DNA of 64,000 nt from Chlorella sorokiniana (taxonomy: Eukaryota > Chlorophyta > Trebouxiophyceae > Chlorellales > Chlorellaceae): positions 1,550,001-1,614,000 of the forward strand of contig CP084614.1 in NCBI GenBank assembly GCA_025917655.1. The letters run 5' to 3'. Below, in pieces: positions 36,016 to 47,932 of the stretch; position 1 is the stretch's first letter, and the number at the start of each line of letters is the position of its first letter. The translations under genes were made by a program, and so were the position numbers. A model generated the notes under the pieces. The model ran no database searches, was not told the DNA's origin, and was given only the letters and a program-made list of their open reading frames with translations.

Positions 36016-37644
36016 ATGTCTGCGGTTGAAGCTCAGCAGGCGATGCCTCAGACAGAATTGGACAATGCAAAGGAGTTGCAGGCCTCTACAACCGCGGCAG
36101 GTGCAGCAGAGGCCGCAACCCCAGCGGCACCCTGCGCAGCCAGTGCTGGCAACGACGACCCAGACCTGGGATCTGCGGCCCTGCTCCTGGACAAGCATGC
36201 CCGTCAGCTGCGCTGCGACATGCTGGATCACATGCTGAGCCTGAAGCAGGGCCTGGTGGAACAACACCAGCAGCGGCTGCAGGGAGCGGCTGCCAAGAGC
36301 GACGCAGCCATGGCCGGCAAACAGCACGAGCTGGATGCCGCCACCGCCGAGCTTGCCAGGCAGCGGGAGATCACGCGGCGCACCGGAAACGCGCTGTTCA
36401 AGGCGGCATGCTGGCGCAGGCAGCGCACCCTGGCCTGCCTGGTCTGGCGGGCCTGGCGGGCGGAAGCAAGCAGGCAAGACCCGGCCCTGCCCCGCTCTGG
36501 CTGGCATCGCTCCTGAGCTGCTTGGCTCACACAATCAACGCTCCACTGCAGGCTGGGCCAGCTGAAGAAGCTGGAGCCTGCCGCCTCCGCACGCTTCGAG
36601 CCACGCCGCCGCGCCTTCCGTGCCTGGCGCCGCGTTGCCGCGGCCCAGCTGCGCCCCCGCATCAGGGCGGCGGCAGCGACCGCCGTGGCAGCGGAGCGGC
36701 AGCGCCTGCAGCAGGAGGCGGCGGCGGCGGCGGCGCAGCAGGCGCAGGCCGTTGCTGAGCTGGAGGGGCGGCTGGCGGCGGCGCTGGCGGCGCGGGAGGC
36801 CATGGTCGCGGGCATGAGGGCCGCCTTTGAGCGCGGCCTGTCGGCTTTGAGCAGCGAGGTGCGTGCCGCCGCATGTTTGTTCGGTTGAGCTGTGCACCGC
36901 AGTGTGCTGCCTCAGACGCATGCTTGACCGCCGCATGCTGTTGAAGGACCGACTGCTGCCTGCAGGCCCAGGCTCTGATGGCAGGGGAGCAGCCTGGCAG
37001 CGAGGAAGACGCCGATGCGCCGGAGGGCGCACAGCCTCGCCTGCCGCCTTCCCGCCCAGCGTCCCCTCTGCGCGCGCCGAGCGGCGCCCTGCCGGGGCGG
37101 CCAGGCGCAGCAGCATCACAGCAACCTGGTGCTGCGGGGCGCCGCCGAGCTTGCCCAGCCCGCGCTGAGCCCCATCGCCGCGGGGCAGCCGGTGGCGCTG
37201 GTGGTGCCCTGGGTGCCTCCAGGGGGCATGCACCCCTCCCTGCGCCACCCCGCAAGCGGCGCCGCCGCCAGCAAGCCCAGGGCGGGCACCGCTGTGAGCT
37301 GCAGCCTTCCTGGCAGCGAGCTCTTCCGAGTGACGTCCATGCTGGGGCCCCCCGCCTCGCCCCCGCCCGGCCACAGCTCCCGGCAGGCGCCAGGCCGCGC
37401 AGGCGCCGGCGGGCAGCTGCCCGCCCAACCAGGCGCAGCAGCAGGCGCGTGCGCAGCAGCAGCTGGTCTCCCGCAGGTCGCTGGCGGGGCAGCAGTGGGC
37501 GGCGGCAGGCGGAGCCGCCAGGCCGCCACGGCCGGCAGCCTGAAGAGAGCAGCGAGGCCAGGCAGACGAGCGTCTGCGGCAGCACCATGCACTGCCAAAA
37601 CGGGCAGGGGATCCCCTCAGCAGACTATCGCTGTCAGTTGTTAA
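36016..37644 (+). CDS. POC5: POC5-like centriolar protein
   Basis: Starts MSAVEAQQAMPQTELDNAKEL. The conserved part reads KHARQLRCDMLDHMLSLKQGLVEQHQQRLQGAA..LARQREITRRTGNALFKAACWRRQRTLACLVWRAWRAEA (about 36190-36470). After an intron it continues LKKLEPAASARFEPRRRAFRAWRRVAAAQLRPRIRAAA (about 36560-36660), then a coiled coil to about 36860. The two Trp motifs (LVWRAWR and AFRAWRRVA) on a long helix match the centrin-binding repeats and coiled-coil core of POC5, a centriole-lumen protein needed for centriole elongation. A Pro/Ala-rich C-terminal region follows, with VALVVPWVPPGGMHPSL and GSELFRVTSML; its frame and stop (37644, or 37688 in another frame) are uncertain. Identity rests on motif layout and could be checked by alignment; another centrin-binding coiled-coil protein is the alternative. 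Confidence 0.6.
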
Positions 37645-37890
37645 AAGCGAGGACGATTGACATTGTTGGAAGCAGAGAGAGTGTATGAAAAGGTGCAAGG
37701 GGCGCATAGGCCTGCGGCATGCCATGAGAGCGGTATCCACACATGCATGCCAGCAGACTGAGCATGAAATCAATGCGGGGAAAGCACAGCGAGCAGAGGG
37801 GGTGCCTCAAGCTATCTTGGCAGGGTCCACGCAAGCAAGCAGCGGGAGGGATGCAACGCTGTGCATGCTGGCCAGGGCGCGCGCGCTGGG

Positions 37891-40800
37891 CTAGCGCCCC
37901 TTGAGCAGCAGCTGCACGCTGAGGCAGTACGGCGTGAAGGCGCAGAGGGCGTAGCGCAGCAGCGCCAGCAGCCCCGCGGCCAGCAGGCCCAGCACGAGGC
38001 CGCCCCGTGCGCTGGCCGGCTTGACCGCCGCCCCCGTGCCAAACAGGAAGACGGCGGCCGCGCACAGCGCCCCCCGCCATGGCCTCTGCCGTGTCTGTGA
38101 TCCCCAGCGGGTAGAGCCAGGCCCGCACGACGGCGGCGGTGTGGGCCGACTCGCGCGCGCGCCCCACCGCCAGCGCCGCCGAGGCCGCCGCCAGCGCCGC
38201 CAGCCCGCCGCCCAGCCAGGCGCCCAGCGCGGCTTGGCTGCGGCCGGGCAGCGCGCGCGCCAGGGCGCCCCCGCCAAGCCGGGCCCCGCCAGCAGCGCCG
38301 CCGCTGCGGGCAGGATGGCCGCCCGAGCGGTACTCGCCCAGCAGCAGCAGGGCGCAGGCCAGGTGCCAGCCCGCCGACACGGCAGCGCCCGGCCAGCGCG
38401 GCGCACGCGGCGGCCGCCGCCGCCAGCTGCGGCGGCGGCGCGGGGGCAGCCCCGCTGCGTGGCGCCCGCCGCGCGGCGGAGTGGCGGCGCCGGTGGGGCC
38501 CAGCCTGGGGTGTGAGTCGGCGCCGGGCAGGCCGCTGCCGCCGCGGTGGTAAGGGGCCTGGTGTGCCAGCGAGGTGGAGCTGCCGCCAAAGCCGTTGAGG
38601 CTGCCGGGTGGGGGTGGGCAGCGCGGGGCCGCCGTCGGAGGGGCGGCGCCGCCTCCCCGTTGTGCCGGAAGAGGGGTGCGTGGCGTGCACGCTGTGGTGC
38701 AGGTGGTGCTGCTGGTACAGCGAGCTGTACTCCAGGGCCTCCAGGTCGCTGGGGGCGGGCCGACCGTACCGCCGCCAGCACCGCCGCCGCCCTTGGCCGC
38801 CAGCCTGCGCGCCGGGCCAGCCACCCACGCGCCCGCCCAGCTGAGCAGCTGGCGGTGCAGCAGCAGGATGAGCGCGATGCCGACGGCGGCCGCCGCCGCC
38901 GTGTGCAGGGCGGGCACCTGTGGCCGGTAGGCCAGCTGGTCGAGGAGGGAGCCGCCGCCGGCGGCCGCCGCCGCCGCCGCCGCCACGCCCCACGCCACCG
39001 GCGGCGGCGCCGCGCTGCCGCCCAGCGCGCCGCGGCGGCCGCGGCCGCCACGCCGGGCGCCAGCACCAGCAGCGGCGCCGCCATGCGCGCGACGACGCCC
39101 GCGGTGCTGCCCACGGCGCCGCCGCTGCCGCCCTCCGCGGCCTCCATGGCGGCAAAGAGCATGCGGAAGGCCTCCAGCCCCGCCGCCGACATCGTGGCGG
39201 CGGTGGCCACCTGGGCTGCGGGTGTGTGCTCCAGCGCGTCGGGCAGCAGCTCCGCAAACACCATCCACACCATGCATCCGGCGGCGAAGCCCAGGGCCAC
39301 GGGCAGGATGACCTGGGGGTAGCCGGGGGAAGGGGGGGGGGTAAGGCTCAGCCAACCACTCTCTCGGGGGGCACACGTTCCCCGCCATTCCTGCTGCACG
39401 GAGCGCGCGTGCCATGCGTTGCGGGCTGGCTGTGCGGGCTGGCTGTTGCGTGGGGGTGGGGTGGGGTGGGGTGGGGGCGCACCGCGAACGCGTCCACAAA
39501 GACGAAGGAGGGGATGGCGACGAGGGGCTGCGGCAGGCAGGTGGCCACGGACCAGGCGAGGGCGCGGCGGGGGCCCACCCCCTGCCCCACCAGCACCGTC
39601 GCCTTGGCCAGGCCCTCCGGGATGTTGTGCACCCCGATGGCCAGCGTGGTCAGCAGGCCCTGTGTGCGCGTGGATGGGTGTGCGGGGGGGGTATGGAGGT
39701 GTGAGGGGAACACAGGTGGGGCGTGGGTTGTGAGGGACACGCAGGAGCGCGCCCACGGAATGCTGGGCGGCGAAGCCCACAGCGCGGCCCCAGCATGTTC
39801 CACCCGTCATCGGCATGGCAGCCTCCTTAGTAACATTGACAAAGTCCTCCCCTTCCTCACCGCCACACAAACACGCACGTTCCCCCCCCAACACACATAC
39901 CTGCGACCAGCCGCGCTCGCCGCAGAAGGAGACCCCCACGGCGCAGCCCTCCCCCAGGGCGTGCGCCGCCATGATGCCCACCATCAGCACAGTCTTGCGG
40001 GCTGCGGGGCGAGTGCGTGGCGGGGTTGAAGCGGGGCAGCAGGGGCGGGGCACCGCGCAGCCGCCCACGCGGGGGAACAGGGCAAGGGGGCAGCCGTGCG
40101 GGCGGCAGCTGCGCACGCTCGGTACAGCTCTCCGTACAGCCGTGCATTTCCCCCTCCCCCTGTCGTTTGCATCGTGCCTCACCCGACGACCCCTGCAGCT
40201 CCCCGAACTGGATGTCCTCGTACGCCGCCAGCTGCTGCTGCACCCAGCGGATGAAGGCGCCCCCAGCAGCACCCCGCCCACCGTCAGCGCGGCCCCGTAC
40301 GGCTGGCCTGCAGGGGGGTGGGGTGGTGGGGCTGGGTGTGTCACATGCAATGCCAAGCGGAACACGGCTGCCAGGGCAGCGTGGAGGCAGGCAGGTGCGA
40401 GGGACAGACTGCCCTTGCAAGCACTCTGCGCCCTGATACCCGCGCCCGTGTGCCCCCTCAAGAGATCCCCCCCCCGGGCGCTCCTCCCACCCACCATCGT
40501 GGACCAGGTCGAAAGAAGCCGCCAGCATGACGCCGCAGGCCACCGCAGTGGCCAGCCCCGTGGCGGCGTCGCTCATGGAGCGCACGAAGAAGAAGGGCAG
40601 CGCGCCCAGCCCCGCAGCGCCCGCCATCGCCAGCGTCATGGCCACAATCACTAGCAGCGGGATGCGGGGGCGCTGCGGGGCTGCTGCTGCCGCCGAGCCG
40701 CCACCCAGGGCTCCCGCTGCCCCCGCCTGCTGCCGCGGCTTGGGCACGGCGGCGGTGGCGGCGCCGCCGCCGCCCGGCGCGGGCACGCGCGGCAGCCTGG

Positions 40801-41760
40801 GCCGCCGCCTGCGCCGCCTCCAGCTTGGCCAGCAGCTGGGCCTGCTCCTCGCGGCGGGCCGCCAGCCGGGCGCGCGCTTCCGCCAGCCGCCGCTCCGTCG
40901 CCTCTGCGAACGCGTCGCCGGGCGCGACCCGCTCACCGCTGGACGCTGCACCGCCTGGCGCCGCGAGCGCAGCGACCCCCGCCCCAGCGACGCCTGCTGC
41001 CGCTCCGATTCCTGCGCCGCCGCCAGGCGCCCGCGCTGCTCCGCCGCCTGGCGCCGCTGCGACTCCAGCTGGGCGTCGTGGGCGGCCTCGTGCTCGGCGC
41101 GCTCCCGCTGTGCAGCCGCCAGCCGCTCCGCCTCCCGCTGCTTGAGGCGCGCATCCTGGGCCTGCTGGCGCAGCCGCACCGCCTCCTCCTCGGCCGCTGC
41201 CTGCTGGCGCCGCCGCTGCTCCTGCCGCCGCTGCTGCTGCTGCCGCTGCTGGCGGCGCTCGTCGGGCGTTTGTTTCACGTGCTGCCGTTCCTGCTGCTGT
41301 TGCTGCTGCTGCGGCAGCTGGCGGTCCGCCTCCCCCACTGTGGAGGGGGTTGGGTCTGCAGGATGGCGTCCTCTACAACGTGATCACGAGGCGACGGCGC
41401 CTGCACCTGCGGGAACGCGGGTACACGGCGCGTGCGAGGGGAGCGCTTGCAGCATGCTGCGCAGCAGGGTCGCTTGTGACGGGCAGCACACAGCCCCACT
41501 TCATGCAGCGCTCGCGCATCGACCAATCCATGGTGCGAGGGGCGGAAGCCGGCTGTGACGGCACCCAGGGTAGCAGGCACAGGAGCGGCAGCACCGCTCC
41601 AGCGGGCGACAGGAAGGGTGGCAGCACGGGTATGGTCACTCACCGCTGCTTGACACGCCGGTGGCACGTCTACCAGCAGCAACACGGCAGCCAACAGCAG
41701 GGTGTCGAGCACACGACGGCGCGGCCCGCGTTCGGGTCGCCACCGTGCCGATCGTGGCAT
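37891..41760 (-). CDS. ZIP-family metal transporter with signal peptide, coiled coil and extra C-terminal membrane region
   Basis: Starts at 41760 with MPRSARWRPERGPRRRVLDTLLLAAVLLLVDVPPACQA, a signal peptide or anchor. After an intron comes a Gln/Arg/Glu-rich coiled coil of roughly 150-200 residues (QQERQHVKQTPDERRQQRQ.., AEAEARL-like repeats; about 40810-41340). The ZIP core follows: LLVIVAMTLAMAGAAGLGALPFFF, LATAVACGVMLAASFDLVHDG (about 40490-40660), AALTVGGVLLGAFIRW, VLMVGIMAAHALGEGCAVGVSF (about 39925-39995), TTLAIGVHNIPEGLAKATVLV (about 39590-39655), LPQPLVAIPSFVF and ILPVALGFAAGCMVWMVFAELLPDALEHTP (about 39215-39310). HALGEG and HNIPEG are the paired metal-site helices. A His-rich loop, QQHHLHHSVHATH (about 38680-38720), and at least three more hydrophobic segments lead to the stop at 37891. 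ZIP proteins move Zn, Fe or Mn into the cytosol; the metal is not predictable. Several frame slips are present. Confidence 0.82.
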
Positions 41761-42131
41761 GTCAGCGGCCGTAACGGAGCTCCGTCAAACCCACAAAGCT
41801 ACCAAGGCTTGACATGGTGCCGGAAGGCGGTAGCAAAGGCCCCGTGACCAAGCGGCGTGTTGAGCTTAGGGCCGGTGGGCTCCTGACCGATGCGCTTGCG
41901 AGATACAGAGGACCTGCGCGGTCGCAAACCGCCAAAACCAACTTTGCGGCGCACAGTGTACACCCCTGTACCGCTGCAGCTTTTTTGATGGAGGCTGGGG
42001 ACTTCCACCTGATGGAGAACATGCACATTGCTGTGCAATCTTTGAAATGGATTCCAGCGAGCCCACGTGCATCCTTAGGTCCCTGCTGTAATTGATCGAG
42101 GCAGCCGGGCCCCAGGGCCCATCCATCACGA
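41761..42131. other. Divergent promoter region, ZIP gene / NUP107
   Basis: About 370 bases between divergent starts, somewhat less GC-rich than the flanking genes. No conserved coding sequence is seen. Confidence 0.6.
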
Positions 42132-45100
42132 TGCAGAGCGGTAAGAATGGCACGTGTCCGCCCATCCATCGTGGATCCACGCCGACAGCCACCGTCTCAG
42201 CGCCCATCACCACCTGACTGCTCCCGGTTGTGCAGGCCTGGAGTATGGCAACCCCATGTTTGGGGACGCGTTGTCTCCCAGCCCCAGCCAGGACGGCGAG
42301 TACAACCAGACGTTCGCCTTCAGCCCCGCCCCCGCGGGCGGCACCGCGCCCGCCTCTGCCGTCGGCCTGCGGCGCCTGGGCATGATGCCCCCTCCCAGCT
42401 GGGCAGGTATGCAGCGGGGCAGGAGGCGTCGCCGGACGGCTACGAGCCCATGTCAGACGGCGAGGGCCCCGAGGGGCAGCAGCCGCCTGGGCTCAGCCTG
42501 GCCGGCGCCTCGCCCGGCGGCGGCGCGGCTGCCGCTGCGGGCGCTGGCCGGGAGCGGCCGGAGGAGGACCAGTTTGCTGAGGTGCTGCGTGCAGGTGCGC
42601 AGGTCCTGGATATGCTGGGTCCCAGCCAGGGGTGCATGAGCCGCCCAGGGTGTTCAGCAGCTGCCGCCATGCCTCTCCCGCCTATGCCCCACCTGCCGGG
42701 CCCCCTCCCAGCGTTGAACGCATGCCCCGTGCTCCGCCCCGCTGCCAGTGATGCGCGGCGAGGGCGACGCAGCGGACGCGGTACGCGAGTACGCCGCCAT
42801 CTGCCGCCAGCGGGCGGCAGCCCTGCGCGACCTTGCCAGCAGCCAGCTGCAGCGCGCCGCCAGGTGGGCCGCACGCGCCACCAAGCAGCCGAGTGGGGGG
42901 CGCGCGGGGCCGCACGCCTCGCCCCGCCCTGCTTCAGCCTGCGGTGCACGCGCTGCGGCTGCTGGTGCGCATCAGGCTCGCTGCACCCCCGCCCCGCAAC
43001 CGCCCACAAACACCCCCCACCACCACCACACACTCACTCCTCAGGTACATGTCCCTGCGGGAGCAGGCTGAGGAGCTGGAGGGTGAGGCCGCCACCTGGC
43101 ACCTCCTCTGGTTCCTGCACGCCCTCCCCCGCCGCGACTTCCCCGCCGGCTCCGGCGGCGCCTTTGTCGACGGCGCCGGCTTTAGCAAGACGGCGCGCCA
43201 GCGCGCCGCCGACCTGCTGTTTGCCAACGCGGAGCTCAACAGGCGCGCCGATGCTGCGTTTGATTTTGTTTTAAATTGGGGTGGCGAAGCTGGCGGCGTC
43301 AGGGTGCTGCATGCGAGCGCATGCCGAGGACGCTTCACAACGACTGAGCCGGGCAGGCCCGCGTGGCCGGCATGCTGCGACACACGGTCTGCAGCAGCCC
43401 GAGCTATGCACACAGCGGCCTGCTGAGTGCTTTGCTGCCCCACCCGCCCCCTGCCCCCGCAGGTGTGCCCGCACCGTGGCCTGGCTGGAGCACCTGGCTG
43501 GCGAGGCGCTGGACGCGCAGCACGCAGCGCCGCTGGCGCCAGGGGACGGCGTGTGGGGCGACACGCGCCGCCGCCTCGACGCGCGGCGGCGGCGCCCGGC
43601 TTTGGCGGCCGTGACGCGGGTGCGCTGCGCGAGCGCTGGCGAGAGGGATGGCGGGAGGCCTGCAGGGGCTGGCAGGCTGGCTGCCTGGCTCCGCGCTCTG
43701 TGCGCCTCACTGGCTTCACGCTGCCGCCTGGCCGTGCCTGTCTCAGCCGTTGTGACTGGTGGGTGCCCTGCACGGGCAATGGCCAACTTATAAATATCGA
43801 CCTGCAACCGCGACCGCCCCTGCTTGGCCCCCTGTGCTGCCGCAGCCACGCTGGTGAGCGAGCTGGACCCGGATGCCGCCACCCGGCAGGGCAGGGCGGT
43901 ACAGGCGGACGACGCGCGGGACGAGGAGCGCCTCACCGCCCGCCTCTTCAGCCTGCTGCGTGCGGGTGGGCCCAGGGTCCAGGCTGGCTGGAGGGGAGTG
44001 GCGGCTGCTGGTCCGGCTTTCACCTGACCTGTGCTGCCCCGGCCCGGGCCCTCTCGCACTCCCGGCCCGCTGTTGAGTTTCAGCGTGGACTATTTACACC
44101 CACACGCCGACCCCCACGCCCGCAGGCCGGCTGGCGGAGGCGCGCGCGCTGTGCGTGGCCACGGGCCAGCCGTGGCGCGCGGCCTCGCTGGGCGGCGGCG
44201 GCGCGCTGGGCGCGCTGCCGCTGGGCGCCGCTGCCGCCCGACGCCGACGCCGCCGACCCCTCGGGCGAGCAGGCTGAGGAGCTGGCTGGGGAGGTGGAGG
44301 GGGCGGGGCCGCGGCGCGCGCGCTGTGGCGCTGGGCCTGCTTCCAGGCCGCCGAGCGGGCGGGGGCGGCGGCCGAGGCGCGGGGTGGCGCCCGCACGAGG
44401 CGGCGCTGTACGGCGCGCTGGGCTGCCACGTGGCGCGCGTGCTGCCCGCCTGCTCCTCCTGGGAGGACTGCTGCTGGGCCCACCTGCGCTGCTGGCTGGA
44501 TGCGGCGGTGGACTCCGCCCTGACGGCCGCGGAGGAGGGCGGGGACGCGGAGGCGGCAGACGGCCTGCTGCCGGCCGACGCGCTGGCGGCCGCGGCGGCT
44601 GGCGGCGCCGCCGCGCGCGGCCGCCGCCGAGGCGGCGGCGGTGCTGCGCGGCGGCTGGCCGCTGGCGCGTGCGCGCGACGCGCTGGCCCCCACCTTCCAG
44701 CAGGCGCTTCAGGCGGCGGTGGGGGCGCGAGGCGGCTGCGGCGGGTGCGGGGCGGCCCCCGCGGTGGCGCGCTACCGCCGGGTGCAGGCTGCGCTGGTGC
44801 TGGGGCGGGTGCAGGAGCTGGTGTGCGGCGCGCTGGTGGGCTGGATCGCGGGGGCGGCGGCGGCGGCGGCGACGACGACGCGCCCGCCTGCCCGCCGGGC
44901 CTCATGCGCTTTGCGGCGCACCTGGCGCTCAGCCTGTGGGCCCTGGACATCGCTGAGGTGGCGGAGGGTGAGCCCCTGCTGGCCCCGCTCTGCTCTGCAG
45001 CCTGCCCTGCAGCTGAGAGCCCCCGCTGAGCAGGGCCCCCAGCTGACCGCTGGCCGGCACCCTTGCCGCGCCCCCTGCTGCTGCTGCTGCCTGGCACAGT

Positions 45101-47932
45101 GCCTGGCACCCTTCTTGCCTGAGCGGGGCGCGTGGATGCCGCCTGCCGCTCACCCGCCAGCACGTAGCGTTGCCCGCTCACACAGCCCCCCTTCCCCTCA
45201 TCCCCGTCCCACGAGCGCAGCAGCGCTGGAGCGGCGTACGGCCAGGTGAACGACACGCTGCAGCGCGTACTGCAGATGTACATCTTCCACCTCATCGACA
45301 CGGGTGGGTGCCCCGGGCGGGGGCGGGTGGCGCCGGCTGGCGCTGGGGCTGGGGCGGCGGCAGGCGGTTGCCTGCGGCACCAGGCACAGCGCACAGAGTT
45401 TGTGTTGCGGATTGAGCTGTCACTGGGGGCTGCTGCCGTGGCCCCTCCTGCCCTTTGCCTCGCGCCCCTGTGAAGGGCTCTGCCGCCCTCTGCACGGTCT
45501 GTCACCTCTTGCCCCCGTTGTACCGCCCCCTATGTACCGCGCAGGCGCGCACCGCCTGGTGCCGCTGTACGCGTGCCACCTGCGCGCGGGGCTGCGCCAC
45601 ACCACCTACCACATCTTCTTCGAGCAGCTGCTGGCGCAGGTGGGTGTGGGGGCGGGCTGGGAGGCGGTCCTGCAGGACCGCCGCCCCATGCAGCCGCCCG
45701 GCACACCCCGCTAGGCACCTTGCCACGCTGGGCACCCTGCGCCCGCGGACGCCCCCAGATGCCTCCTGGCCTCCCCGCATTCTACCCCAGCGCGCCTACT
45801 CATGCGCCGCCCTCCCTCCCCCCCACACACACCAACACACACACGCATGAACACACAGGGCACGATGGAGGAGTGCCGCGACGCGTACCTGTCCGCCGCC
45901 GACTGGTTTGCCTTCTGGCTGCGGGGGGGACGTGGTGGAGCGGGAGGCCGCCCTCATCGCCGCCCAGGCCGCCGCCGCCAGCCGGCTGGAGGCGGGCGGC
46001 GGGCCGCTGCTGCGCGCGCAGTCGGCGCGCTGGCTGGCCTTTGGAGCGGGCGGCGACGGCACCGCCGCGGAGCTGGCGCGCCACGCCAACCTGCTGTGCC
46101 GGGAGTTTGCGCTGGGTGGGTGCCGCTGCCCAGCCCAACTCCGCCTCGACGCCGCTGAACCAAAGCGCTGCGCGGGACTGGCCAGGCCTCCCGTGCTTGC
46201 TCGGAAGCCGCGTGCTGCGCGTCTCCGGCCGCCCACCGAGGCCCCGGGCGCTCGACCAACCAGCCGTGCGTCTGCGCCCTCCTGACCCTGGCACGCAGGC
46301 GCCGCGGGTGGCGTGGCGGCCGCCGCCTGCCTGCTGGGCGAGGTGCTGCCGGCGGCGCTGGGCTGCGGGCTGGCCGAGTTTGTGGAGGGGCTGCTGGGTG
46401 CAGACGACGCTGAGGTGGCGGCGGAGGCGGCGGAGCTCAGGTGGGTGGGCAGCACCCCCTCCCCGCCTCTTCCCCCTCTCATCGCTCCTGACAAGCCGGG
46501 CCGGCAGGGCTGCTGGCCTGGCAGCTGACGGGGTTGCCGCTGCTCCGCGCGGCGCGCCTGTGCTGGGCGCTTGGCAGCCTGTTGGCCAAGGGCTGCCTCC
46601 TTGGGCTGCTCTGGGCGGCAAAGGGACGCTGGGCGGGCCCTCGGGTGCTTGCGCTCCCCTGCCCGAGCCGCCGCCCCTGCCTTGCACGATGCGCGCAGGG
46701 CCTGGTCCCTCTTCTTTGAGTTCGAGTCGGAGTTTGGGGCGTGGCAGGAGGTGTACCATGCGCGGGCCGACGCGCTGGCGGCGGCAGAGGCAGCGGCCGC
46801 CGCTCCCCCCGCCGCCGCCGCCGCCGCCGAGCTGGCGGGCGCCCGGGAGGCGGCTGCCCAGCTGGCAGCCGAGTCGGTGCCGCTGCTGGAGGGGCTGCTG
46901 GCGTTTGTGGAGCAGCGCGGCCTGGACTGCCTGGTGGGGGGGCGGGCGGCGAGGAGGCGGCGGGCGGCGGCAGCGCGGCGCTGGCGCTGGCGCCCGACGC
47001 GGGGGCGGCGCGGCGGCGGAGGTGCAGGCCGGCGCCGCCTTCCCCGCCTTTGCCGACGAAGCGGAGGCGGAGGCGGGGCGGAAGCGCTCGCGAGCGCGCT
47101 GGCGGCGGGCGCGCACGCCTTCCTGCCGCCGCATGTCGCCACGCAGCTGGCGGTGGCAGCGGGGCAGGCGGCATCGCCAGCGGGCCCCGAGCAGCCCCTC
47201 AGCCTCATAAAGGGTGTGTGCAACCTCATGAGCATTCCTGCCGGCTTCAGCCATGCACCTGCGCTTGGTTCCCTGGCCCCCCCCCAACACCCACCCACCG
47301 CTGCTGCCCTGCAGTCACCGTGGAGTGCGGCAGCCCCGATGCGCTGGAGGCGGCGCCGCTGCTGCTTGCCGCCGCGCTCAAGGGCAGCCTGCCGACGGCG
47401 GAGGCGGCGGCCAGGGGGCAGCCCACGCCCTCCATCCCACCGCTGCTGGTGCGCCGGCCGCCCCTCGCTGGGCGCGCTGGGAATGGCTGGGGCGCCCGCC
47501 CGCGTGTCCGCTGTGCAGGGCACAGTTGTGAGGCCGCCGGTTGCTGCTTCCTCCCCTACACACACGCTCAAGCCCCCCAGCGCAGGTCGTGAACATCGAC
47601 GCGCCGCTGCCGCTGTGCGCCGCGCTGTGCCGCCACGTGTGCTACGCGCGGCTGGCCCTCAAGTGCGCCGCGCTGCGCGAGGCGCTGGCCTTCATGGGGC
47701 ACGCGGGGCGGGGGAGGGGGAGGGGCTGGCCGCCGCCCTCGCCTCCCACGACCTCGCCCCGCTGCTCAGCCGGCGGGAGGTGGAAGAGCTGCTGCAGTGC
47801 GAACGTGCGGCGGCGGTGCTGCACATGCGCAACCGGCAGCAGCAGCAGCAGGACCAGCAGCAGCAGCAGGAGGAGCAGCAGCAGCGGGATGCTCGGGGCT
47901 CCGGCCCGCTAGCAGGCAGCGAGCAGCCGTGA
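42132..47932 (+). CDS. NUP107: Nucleoporin NUP107 (Nup84 family)
   Basis: Scaffold nucleoporin of the Y-complex. A tiny first exon (MQSG at 42132) splices to LEYGNPMFGDALSPSPSQDG, a Pro/Ser-rich N-terminus. The helical body then matches Nup84/Nup107: QFAEVLRA, YMSLREQAEELEGEAATWHLLWFLHALPRRD (about 43048-43138), TARQRAADLLFANAELNR, ARTVAWLEHLAGEALDAQH (about 43465), GRLAEARALCVATGQPWRAASLGGGG (about 44125), HEAALYGALGCHVARVLPACSSWEDCCWAHLRCWLD (about 44395-44510), YGQVNDTLQRVLQMYIFHLID (about 45238), HRLVPLYACHLRAGLRHTTYHIFFEQLL (about 45550), TMEECRDAYLSAADWF and INIDAPLPLC/ALCRHVCYARLALKCAALREALAFM (about 47590-47700). A Gln-rich tail ends at TGA 47932. The WED motif and the length suit NUP107. 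Intron limits and frame slips in the GC-rich middle are not resolved. Confidence 0.85.

Noticed and set aside
45796-47571. Minus-strand open frame of about 590 codons
   Set aside because: It is antisense to NUP107 exons. Only the plus strand carries conserved nucleoporin sequence.
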